Shown here: piece after piece, positions 1 through 5,807 of the stretch
Numbering within the stretch: the first letter of the stretch is position 1
Layout: each line of letters starts with the position of its first letter
NCBI GenBank assembly: GCA_030656535.1
Contig: JAUSPL010000005.1
Span: forward strand, 1 to 8,847
Source of the DNA: Gemmobacter sp.
GTDB taxonomy: Bacteria > Pseudomonadota > Alphaproteobacteria > Rhodobacterales > Rhodobacteraceae
Reading direction: 5' to 3'
Length of the DNA stretch: 8,847 bases
Made by a program: the position numbers and the translations under genes
The notes under the pieces: model-generated
What the model saw: only the letters and a program-made list of their open reading frames with translations
Told to the model about the DNA's origin: nothing
Database searches by the model: none

Positions 1-294
1 TGCCCCGGCGCGCATCGCCTCGACGGCTTTCTTGATCGATCCGTTCGACGTGATGACGACCACCCGCGTTGCGGGGCGCTCTTCCAGCATGTCGCGCATC
101 AGCGACAGCCCGTCCCGGTCCGGCAGCATAAGATCCAGCAACACGACTTCGGGCTGTTGGGCCTGAAAGGCGGCCAACCCGGTCGCGGCGTCGCCGGTCA
201 CCACAACCTTGTATCCTGCGTTTTCCAGCACGGACCGATAGACAAGCTGCAACGATGACGTGTCTTCGATCAACAGAAGCGGCGGGGCGGTCAC
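1..294 (-). CDS. Response regulator, receiver domain (partial, runs off left edge); probably NtrC/LuxO type
   Basis: The 98 visible residues are a CheY-like receiver domain. The acidic pair is E10-D11, the phosphoacceptor is D54 in LLDLMLPDRDG, and T82 sits in VVVITSNGS; the conserved Lys lies beyond the window. The stretch around residues 78-98 (VVVITSNGSIKKAVEAMRAGA split over T82) resembles receivers of NtrC-family regulators such as LuxO, so a downstream AAA+ and Fis-type DNA-binding part is likely but not visible. The start is GTG at 294-292, overlapping the kinase stop as GTGA. A GGAG Shine-Dalgarno (306-303) lies 8 bases upstream inside the kinase gene, so translation is coupled. It is the obvious phosphorylation target of the adjacent kinase/HPt protein. 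Receiver domain identity is certain; the output type is inference. Confidence 0.85.
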   Translation of the reverse strand, partial: MTAPPLLLIEDTSSLQLVYRSVLENAGYKVVVTGDAATGLAAFQAQQPEVVLLDLMLPDRDGLSLMRDMLEERPATRVVVITSNGSIKKAVEAMRAGA

Positions 295-1829
295 GTGTGC
301 GACTCCAGAATGCGTTGCGATACAAAGTGGATCAGATCGTCCAGCAACGACATCATCTGCGGCGCGCGCCGGTCCAGTTCCTGCCCGTCACGGCGATGCG
401 CTGCCGCATTCAGCGATTCTGCACAATGCTGCAACCTTTGTGCCCCGACCGCCCCCGCCAATGCGATCAGCACATGGGTTTGCGACCGCAGTTCCGACCA
501 GTCGGGGTCCGAAAGTGCTGCAACGGTACGGCGTTCAACGTGACGCAGGTCTTCTTGCAGCCGGCGCAACAGCTCTGGCCCGCTTTCGGGACCTGCGACC
601 TCCATCAACCGTTCAAAGTGTGACAGCACCATGACCGGGGCGTCGTCTCCCAGCGCGGGGATGTCTTCGGGGGGCGGGGCATCCATGCTGCGCGCAAGGA
701 CTCTGGCGATGGCGGCGCCAAATGCCTCGATCGAGCCCAGCGGCTTTGCAAGAATGGCATCGGCGCCGGACGCATAGATCGCCTCGCGGTTGGCACGCAG
801 CACATAGGCCGTCACGGCCAGCACCGGAATGCGCCCCTGCCGTCCGCCCAGTCCCCGCAGCGACCGGATCACGTCGATCCCGTTCAACCGGGGCATTTCG
901 ATGTCGATCAGCGCAAGGTCAAAGTTTTCCTGTTCAAGCGCCGTCACGGCCTCGATGCCATCAGACGCGACGTCCACCTCGGCCCCCAACCGCTGCAACA
1001 TGGCCCGGATCAGTTGCTGGTTGGTTGGGCTGTCCTCGGCGACCAGCACCCGGATGCGGCGCAGGTCGGGCAAGACGTTGACCGTGTCGTCATCCACATC
1101 CGGAAGCATGTCCAACGCCGGCTGACATGTACTTGCGGGCAGGCTAAGCTTGACTTGCGCACCGCCATCGGGACGGTTGACCACGCTAAGATCGCCGCCA
1201 GCGCGTCCGGCCATCTCGTTGGCGATATGCAGGCCCAGCCCCTCGCCTGGTTTTTCCATCCCGCTGGGTCGCCCCGAGTACCGGAACAGTTTTGCCAGCG
1301 CGGCGTCGGAAAAGCCGGGGCCGTCGTCGCAGACATCGAACATCAGCGCGCCGCTTTCGGTCCGGTAGACGGACATCTGTACCCGACCTTCATCCGTGTA
1401 CTTGATCGCATTGGACAACAGGTTCGACAACGCGCGTTCCAGCCCGATCCGATCCACAGTGATGACAGGAGGCAGATCACCCAGTTCCGACAAGACAAAT
1501 TCCAGCCCCTTGTCGCGCGCGCGCGCAGACCAGCGCATCTGAACATCGCGCAGCAGTCTGGGCAGTTGCACATTGGCGGGATGAGCTTGGGCGTTTTCGC
1601 CTAGCATTGTTGCCAGGCCCTCCTCCATCAGTCGGGCCAACAGTTCGCCGGCTGCCCTCATCCGGTCCAATTGCAGGCGGGTTGCCGCATCGACCTTGTC
1701 AGCATCAATCAACCGGAGGCCACCGATCACATCTGACAACGCAGCACGAATATCGTGGCCCAGCAGCGCAAGCGCTGCGTCCTCTGCGCCCTCTCCTCTG
1801 GGCGCATGGGCATTACCGTCAGGTGTCAT
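291..1829 (-). CDS. Sensorless hybrid histidine kinase: DHp-HATPase-REC with C-terminal HPt-like domain
   Basis: This 512-residue soluble protein has no signal peptide, membrane segment or PAS/GAF input domain. The dimerisation/phosphoacceptor helices occupy about 18-75, with H25 in GHDIRAAL. The ATPase domain spans about 95-232: N box with N136 and N140, G1 box DDGPGF at 168-173, G2 box GEGLGL at 195-200. A receiver domain spans about 259-370, with acidic E265-D266, phosphoacceptor D309 (LIDIEMP), T340 and K362. The tail (about 400-505) is helical and HPt-like, with H452 in THVLIALAGAVGA; the usual H-x-L-K-G has I and A in place of K and G. The order fits an internal H25 to D309 to H452 phosphorelay that passes phosphate to the coupled response regulator (GTGA overlap). 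ATG 1829 has GGAG (1839-1836) 6 bases upstream. Domain calls are seen in sequence; phosphotransfer is inferred, and the input signal is unknown. Confidence 0.9.
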   Translation of the reverse strand: MTPDGNAHAPRGEGAEDAALALLGHDIRAALSDVIGGLRLIDADKVDAATRLQLDRMRAAGELLARLMEEGLATMLGENAQAHPANVQLPRLLRDVQMRWSARARDKGLEFVLSELGDLPPVITVDRIGLERALSNLLSNAIKYTDEGRVQMSVYRTESGALMFDVCDDGPGFSDAALAKLFRYSGRPSGMEKPGEGLGLHIANEMAGRAGGDLSVVNRPDGGAQVKLSLPASTCQPALDMLPDVDDDTVNVLPDLRRIRVLVAEDSPTNQQLIRAMLQRLGAEVDVASDGIEAVTALEQENFDLALIDIEMPRLNGIDVIRSLRGLGGRQGRIPVLAVTAYVLRANREAIYASGADAILAKPLGSIEAFGAAIARVLARSMDAPPPEDIPALGDDAPVMVLSHFERLMEVAGPESGPELLRRLQEDLRHVERRTVAALSDPDWSELRSQTHVLIALAGAVGAQRLQHCAESLNAAAHRRDGQELDRRAPQMMSLLDDLIHFVSQRILESHT

Positions 1830-1873
1830 TGGGCGCTCCAGATGGAAAACATACGCAACAAGGGGTTGTCGCG

Positions 1874-1901
1874 CATATACTCGCTAAAGGCGACTCTACA
1901 A
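1874..1901 (-). promoter_or_regulatory. Candidate promoter for the kinase/regulator pair
   Basis: On the minus strand, TTGTAG (1901-1896) and TATATG (1879-1874) are separated by 16 bases. They lie about 45-70 bases upstream of the kinase ATG, inside the 139-base gap after prpE. The match to sigma-70 hexamers is partial and the spacer is slightly short. A small inverted repeat (TCGC-5-GCGA, 1881-1893) lies between the hexamers. No terminator with a T-run was seen between prpE and this site, so readthrough from prpE is possible. Confidence 0.3.
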
Positions 1902-1968
1902 GCGATTGTGCATCTGGCAAAGGCCCTGCGTCATATAACCTTGATTGCTTCTGTTTTGGCAGAGCATT

Positions 1969-3870
1969 CTACTGCGCCGAGGCGGCAGGATAATTCAAAC
2001 CCGCCAGCGCGGTGCGGATTTCGTCCAGGATTACCGGATCGTCGATGGTCGCGGGAACCTTGAAGTCTGCCCCGTCGGCGATCTTGACCATGGTAGCGCG
2101 CAAGATCTTGCCCGACCGGGTTTTCGGCAGCCGTTCCACTACGCAGGCCTTCTTGAAATCTGCAACCGGGCCGATGCGGTCCCGAACGAGCCGCACACAT
2201 TCGGCGATAATTTCGGCCTGCGGGCGGTTGCATCCCCGGTTCAGGCAGACAAACCCCAACGGGATCTGGCCTTTTAACGGGTCCGCTACTCCGACCACGG
2301 CGCATTCGGCGATATCGGGATGGCTTGCCAGAATCTCTTCCATTGCGCCGGTGGACAGGCGGTGCCCGGCCACGTTGATCACGTCATCGGTGCGCGCCAT
2401 GATGTAAAGATAGCCTTCGGCGTCGATATAGCCCGCGTCCCCTGTCTCATAATACCCCGGGAAATGTTCAAGATAGCTTTTCAGATAGCGACCTTCGGCG
2501 TTCCACAGCGTGGGCAAGGTGCCGGGCGGCAATGGCAGCTTTACCGCGATTGCGCCCAAGGTGCCGGCGGCCACCGGATGCCCGCCCTCGTCCAGCACCT
2601 GCACGTCATACCCCGGCATCGCCACCGACGGTGACCCAAGCCGCACCTCCAGCAACTCGACCCCGACCGGGTTCGCGGCAATCGGCCAGCCGGTTTCGGT
2701 CTGCCACCAGTGATCGACCACAGGGACGCGCAGTTGGTTCTGCGCCCAGATGATCGTGTCAGGGTCGGCCCGTTCGCCTGCCAAAAACAGCGTGCGCAGC
2801 GACGAAAGGTCATAGTTGCCGACCAGTTCGCCCTTTGGATCATCGCGCTTGATCGCCCGGAACGCGGTGGGCGCGGTGAAGAACGCGGATACCTTGTGAT
2901 CCTGAATCACCCGCCAGAATGTGCCTGCATCTGGTGTTCCTACCGGCTTGCCCTCGAACACGATGGTGGTGTTGCCGTGAATCAAAGGGCCATAGCAGAT
3001 ATAGCTGTGTCCGACGACCCAGCCCACATCCGACGCGGGCCAGAACACCTCGCCGGGTTTGACGCCGTAGATGTTCGACATCGACCAGTTCAGCGCGACC
3101 AGATGCCCGCCAGTGTGGCGTACCACGCCTTTGGGCTGCCCCGTGGTCCCGGAGGTGTACAGGATATAGGCTGGATGATTGCCTTCGACCGGAACACACT
3201 CCGCCGGGGTCACGCCATACTGCACCGCATGCCAATCGAAATCGCGCCCTTCGACCAGCTTTGCAACCTCTTGTTCCCGCTGAAAGATAATGCAGAAATC
3301 GGGTTTGTGCTGGGCCAGATCAATCGCCCCGTCCAGCAGCGGCTTGTAATGCACCACGCGCCCCGGTTCGATCCCGCAAGACGCCGCAATGATCGCGCGG
3401 GGTTTGGCGTCGTCGATGCGGGTTGCCAGCTCGGCTGCGGCAAAGCCCCCGAACACCACCGAGTGGATGGCCCCGATCCGTGCACAAGCCAGCATCGCTT
3501 CCAGGGCTTCGGGGACCATCGGCATGTAGATGATGACACGGTCGCCCTTGGTGATCCCCTTTTCGACCAAGGCCCCTGCCAGTCGCGCGACACGGTCTTG
3601 CAGTTCGGCAAAGGTGATTTTGTGCACGCTGCCCGTCACCGGGCTGTCATGAATGATCGCAACCTGCGCGCCGCGCCCGGCGACCACATGGCGGTCCACC
3701 GCATTCCAGCAAGCATTGACCAGCCCGTCGGCAAACCATTCGTAGATTGGCGCGGCATCATCGAACAACGCCCTTGAGGGGGGGCGGACCCAGTCGATGG
3801 CCTTGGACTGTTCCATCCAGAACCCTTCGGGATCCGATTTCCACCCTGCGTAGACGTCTGCGTAAGTCAT
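1969..3870 (-). CDS. prpE: Propionyl-CoA synthetase (propionate--CoA ligase, AMP-forming)
   Basis: This enzyme activates propionate with ATP and CoA to propionyl-CoA in the cytoplasm, via a propionyl-adenylate. The 633-residue length matches PrpE (about 630), and the N-terminus (TYADVYAGWKSDPEGFWMEQ) is typical of the acetyl/propionyl-CoA synthetase N-domain. AMP-binding motifs are in order: YTSGTTGQPKG at 238-248, WWQTETGWP at 388-396, YETGDAG with D478, and RTDDVINVAGHRLSTG from 493. The C-terminal loop PKTRSGKILR carries K588, the catalytic lysine that protein acetyltransferases can acylate in this family. The gene stands alone, with no prpBCD or methylmalonyl genes in view. In Rhodobacteraceae propionyl-CoA usually enters the methylmalonyl-CoA route. 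The start has a poor Shine-Dalgarno (a G-rich stretch only), but the N-terminus fits the family. Acetyl-CoA synthetase is less likely given the sequence style and length. Confidence 0.93.
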   Translation of the reverse strand: MTYADVYAGWKSDPEGFWMEQSKAIDWVRPPSRALFDDAAPIYEWFADGLVNACWNAVDRHVVAGRGAQVAIIHDSPVTGSVHKITFAELQDRVARLAGALVEKGITKGDRVIIYMPMVPEALEAMLACARIGAIHSVVFGGFAAAELATRIDDAKPRAIIAASCGIEPGRVVHYKPLLDGAIDLAQHKPDFCIIFQREQEVAKLVEGRDFDWHAVQYGVTPAECVPVEGNHPAYILYTSGTTGQPKGVVRHTGGHLVALNWSMSNIYGVKPGEVFWPASDVGWVVGHSYICYGPLIHGNTTIVFEGKPVGTPDAGTFWRVIQDHKVSAFFTAPTAFRAIKRDDPKGELVGNYDLSSLRTLFLAGERADPDTIIWAQNQLRVPVVDHWWQTETGWPIAANPVGVELLEVRLGSPSVAMPGYDVQVLDEGGHPVAAGTLGAIAVKLPLPPGTLPTLWNAEGRYLKSYLEHFPGYYETGDAGYIDAEGYLYIMARTDDVINVAGHRLSTGAMEEILASHPDIAECAVVGVADPLKGQIPLGFVCLNRGCNRPQAEIIAECVRLVRDRIGPVADFKKACVVERLPKTRSGKILRATMVKIADGADFKVPATIDDPVILDEIRTALAGLNYPAASAQ

Positions 3871-3897
3871 GATATGCCGCCCCCCCCATTTGGCGCC

Positions 3898-3926
3898 TTG
3901 TTACGCCGCAGAAGCCGTTGACACAA
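3898..3926 (-). promoter_or_regulatory. Weak candidate promoter for prpE
   Basis: On the minus strand, TTGTGT (3926-3921) and TAACAA (3903-3898) are separated by exactly 17 bases. This would place transcription start near 3891, about 20 bases before the prpE ATG. Each hexamer matches only three of six consensus bases, so the promoter would need an activator. The palindrome at 3931-3940 is centred near -44, the usual place for one. This is inference from spacing only. Confidence 0.25.
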
Positions 3927-3930
3927 GATT

Positions 3931-3958
3931 GTTGCGCAACTGTTGCCGCGTTGCGGCA
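3931..3958 (-). promoter_or_regulatory. Operator-like palindromes upstream of prpE
   Basis: GTTGCGCAAC (3931-3940) is a perfect 10-base palindrome. Four bases further, TGCCGC-GTT-GCGGCA (3944-3958) is a perfect 6-3-6 inverted repeat. The unit GTTGC occurs three times on the plus strand, at 3931, 3942 and 3950. The cluster directly abuts the candidate -35 of prpE. In Rhodobacter, the ScfR-type regulator PccR controls propionyl-CoA genes through paired TTTGCAAA-like sites. TTGCGCAA has the same TTxGCxAA skeleton, but a second good copy at the right spacing is not evident, so this link is speculative. Confidence 0.4.
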
Positions 3959-4051
3959 TATTGTACTGTTTGCGCTACCACGCCACGACGCTCTGTCTTA
4001 TCCATGGTCTGGCCCCAACCACCCGAATGAGGCACGGTTCTGGCGTCCAGA

Positions 4052-4978
4052 TCAGCCATAGCTGCGGGTCGGCCTGTCGAATACCTTTCGGCCCATCAGA
4101 CTGGCCACCAGATCGACCATCAGCTTGGCTGTTCGCCCACGTTCGTCCAGAAACGGATTCAGTTCGACCAGATCAAGACTGGTCACCAAGCCGGATTCGT
4201 GCAGCAACTCCATCACAAGATGCGCTTCGCGAAAGGTTGTGCCCCCCGGGACCGTGGTGCCCACTGCAGGCGCGATCGAGGGGTCCAGAAAATCCACATC
4301 CAGCGACACATGCAGCAGGCCGTTTTCGGCCTGAACCCGCTCCAGAAACGCACGCAAGGGGGCCACGATGCCTTGTTCGTCCAGCGCGCGCATGTCCTGA
4401 ACGCTGACGCCTTGCGCCATCAGGCCGCGATGCTCGGCCGGGTCAATGGACCTGATACCATACAGACAGATGCGCTCGGGTGGCACCGGGGCGGGGAAGG
4501 GCGGAAAGGCATCAAATCCGGGCAGTCCCGACAGATAGGCGACCGGCGTGCCATGCAGATTGCCCGAGGTGGTGGTCAGGGGGGTGTGGAAATCCGAATG
4601 GGCATCCAGCCACAGCACAAACAAGGGCCGCCCGATATCGCGGGCATAGGCAGCCACCCCTGCGACCGATCCCAGCGCCAGCGCGTGATCGCCGCCCATG
4701 AAGACCGGAAACCCTTCGGCCATCGCAGCGCGCCCGGTTGCGGCCAAAACCTTGGTCCAACCAATACACTCTGCAAGGTCATGCACCGCAGGATTGGTGC
4801 AAGATGCTGGCTCCAGGGTTCCGTGGTCCATATCTCCACGGTCAATCACCCGGTGCCCCAGATCGCTCAGCGCGCCCGCGATGCCCGCCACCCGATAGGC
4901 CGCAGGCCCCATCAGGCAACCCGGCCGCTGTTGACCGCTATCCATTGGTGCGCCGATCAGAATACAGGTCTTGGTCAT
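4052..4978 (-). CDS. rocF: Arginase (L-arginine amidinohydrolase)
   Basis: The enzyme hydrolyses L-arginine to L-ornithine and urea in the cytoplasm using a binuclear Mn centre. The 308-residue length fits arginase. Metal ligands are visible: H98 in FMGGDHA, D125, H127 and D129 in WLDAHSDF, and D227 and D229 in SLDVDFLDP. H142 in TTTSGNLHG matches the catalytic His of animal arginase. S138 and N140 in the same motif match the residues that bind the amino-acid part of arginine. E272 in DLVELNP matches the guanidinium-binding Glu. These favour arginase over agmatinase or formimidoylglutamase. One departure is H131, where the human enzyme has Asn130, another contact to the arginine alpha-carboxylate. 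The ATG at 4978 has GGGAGA (4990-4985) at 6-base spacing. The gene is followed by prpE on the same strand after 181 bases; no ornithine cyclodeaminase or transporter gene is in view. Confidence 0.9.
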   Translation of the reverse strand: MTKTCILIGAPMDSGQQRPGCLMGPAAYRVAGIAGALSDLGHRVIDRGDMDHGTLEPASCTNPAVHDLAECIGWTKVLAATGRAAMAEGFPVFMGGDHALALGSVAGVAAYARDIGRPLFVLWLDAHSDFHTPLTTTSGNLHGTPVAYLSGLPGFDAFPPFPAPVPPERICLYGIRSIDPAEHRGLMAQGVSVQDMRALDEQGIVAPLRAFLERVQAENGLLHVSLDVDFLDPSIAPAVGTTVPGGTTFREAHLVMELLHESGLVTSLDLVELNPFLDERGRTAKLMVDLVASLMGRKVFDRPTRSYG

Positions 4979-5043
4979 CGCACGTCTCCCATCGCCAACC
5001 TCGGCGCCCCGACCCTGCCAGCCTCGTCGGGGTTTGTCATCCC

Positions 5044-5059
5044 TTCATCTTGTGATGAA
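5044..5059. promoter_or_regulatory. Inverted repeat upstream of arginase, candidate regulator site
   Basis: TTCATCTTGTGATGAA is a perfect 6-4-6 inverted repeat, 66-81 bases upstream of the arginase ATG. The outer bases fit the T-N11-A pattern of LysR-type boxes, and LysR-family regulators often control arginine catabolism. No regulator gene is in the window, so the regulator is unknown. No convincing -35/-10 pair was found beside it. Confidence 0.35.
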
Positions 5060-5138
5060 TGTCGGGCGTGTGGGGGGACATCAGATGCCGCGATCGCGGT
5101 GCGCCGACCATGCCCACGAGTACATGTTCAAGACCTGA

Positions 5139-5517
5139 CCGGCGAAGACAGGGCGGCGGACGGGTCCTGGCGTGCGCGGGACATTGGTATTCGCGGCCAC
5201 GCTGATCGCCTTTGTCCTGACGCCATGGTTTTGGGCTGCGTTGGCCATTCTGGCTGTGCAGAGATGGATGCTGACCTCGACCAACATGGCCGAAATGAGC
5301 CATGTTCAAATGCATACGCCCCGTGACCGGTTGGGGCGGGTGCTTGGTCTGTAATCGCTGGTTTTCTGCAGAGGGCCTGCGGTCGGGGCATTCTTGTTTG
5401 GTCTGAGCGCTGATCTTGGCAGTCTTGCGGTGGCGGGGGTTGGTTTTGCGCTGTTGGGGGCTGGTCGCCGTGGTGATTTGGGCAAGGCTGGTCCGCAACA
5501 CCCAGCCCGACGCCTGA
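5139..5517 (+). pseudogene. C-terminal remnant of a Major Facilitator Superfamily transporter
   Basis: Starting after the TGA at 5136-5138, the frame through 5172-5351 encodes a long hydrophobic segment (LVFAATLIAFVLTPWFW and on, through about 5270). It is followed by the loop HVQMHTPRDRLGRVLGL and then a TAA at 5352-5354. The same frame continues as SLVFCRGPAVGAFLFGLSAD and a further hydrophobic stretch to about 5455. MFS exporters of the EntS/MFS_3 type have a loop like P-D-x-x-R-G-R-V-x-x-L-Y followed by a helix like LVFRGGPALGA, so the TAA sits exactly where Tyr (TAT/TAC) is expected. Removing one G from the five-G run at 5456-5460 joins the sequence to LVAVVIWARLVRNTQPDA and a natural TGA at 5515-5517. 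About the last three helices survive; the first two-thirds are gone. No start or promoter was assigned. A short GTG ORF (5172-5354, 60 codons) is part of this remnant rather than a gene of its own. Family assignment is by recognition, without a search. Confidence 0.7.
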
Positions 5518-5643
5518 ACCTGAACGCCCCGGATATCCTCAGGATTGTGGCGGTCTTTGGCGAAATTATTTCCGGTTGTGCTCGGGCATTCGCATCCGAG
5601 TCCGAAGGGCAAAGCTTGCAGGGCAATTGGTCGAAAAAGCCTT

Positions 5644-5659
5644 GTTTACTGCGGTAAAC
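5644..5659. promoter_or_regulatory. Perfect 6-4-6 inverted repeat, candidate operator
   Basis: GTTTACTGCGGTAAAC has six-base perfect arms around TGCG. It is too short and too poor in GC for a terminator stem and is not followed by a T-run. It lies about 150 bases upstream of the Hint gene start and 52 bases upstream of its candidate -35, so it could bind an activator or a repressor. No binding family is recognised. Confidence 0.35.
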
Positions 5660-5710
5660 TGTCGGTTTTGGGAGGTGGTGTTGCGGCTTTGCAATAGCGC
5701 GTTGATTGGC

Positions 5711-5741
5711 TTGCTGATAACCTTTTCGTTACGGCTATACT
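5711..5741 (+). promoter_or_regulatory. Candidate promoter of the Hint-domain gene
   Basis: TATACT (5736-5741) matches the -10 consensus at five of six positions. TTGCTG (5711-5716) lies 19 bases upstream, which is longer than ideal. The local A/T richness in an otherwise GC-rich region supports a promoter. Transcription from near 5748 would leave a leader of about 60 bases before the ATG. Confidence 0.4.
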
Positions 5742-5807
5742 AAAATTACGAACAATAACCGACGTCGAATGGCGCGGGCAGACATCGAGCAGTAGGATAC
5801 TCAGGCA

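Larger units (their letters stand above)
5518..5807. other. Intergenic region between the MFS remnant and the Hint gene
   Basis: These 290 bases carry no convincing gene. An open frame on the plus strand runs on to a TAA at 5655-5657, but it is only the MFS remnant read past its frameshift, with a mixed third-base composition unlike the neighbours. The visible structure is the inverted repeat at 5644-5659 and an A/T-richer stretch (about 5700-5760) holding the candidate promoter of the next gene. Confidence 0.6.

Noticed and set aside
1830..1968. Possible terminator between prpE and the kinase gene
   Set aside because: No stem followed by Ts was found on the minus strand, so the two transcripts cannot be separated or joined on this evidence.
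2710..3777. 355-codon ORF on the plus strand
   Set aside because: It lies entirely antisense to prpE, which has full-length family motifs. The translation shows no recognisable domain.
5055..5138. Short ORF starting ATG at 5055 and ending at TGA 5136-5138, in frame with the MFS remnant
   Set aside because: It was considered as an upstream part of the transporter with another stop, but its translation has no hydrophobic segment or MFS motif, so the remnant is only called from 5139.
4199..5326. 375-codon ORF on the plus strand
   Set aside because: It is mostly antisense to arginase and runs out of frame through the MFS remnant; no motif is seen.
5037..5612. 191-codon ORF on the minus strand between arginase and the Hint gene
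   Set aside because: It is antisense to the MFS remnant, rich in Gln, Pro, Arg and His as antisense frames of GC-rich genes are, and shows no domain. The plus-strand reading gives recognisable MFS motifs instead.
5394..5657. 87-codon ORF with a TTG start on the plus strand
   Set aside because: Its first third is the MFS remnant. After the G-run it is out of frame with the real C-terminus, and third-base composition is not biased as in neighbouring genes.
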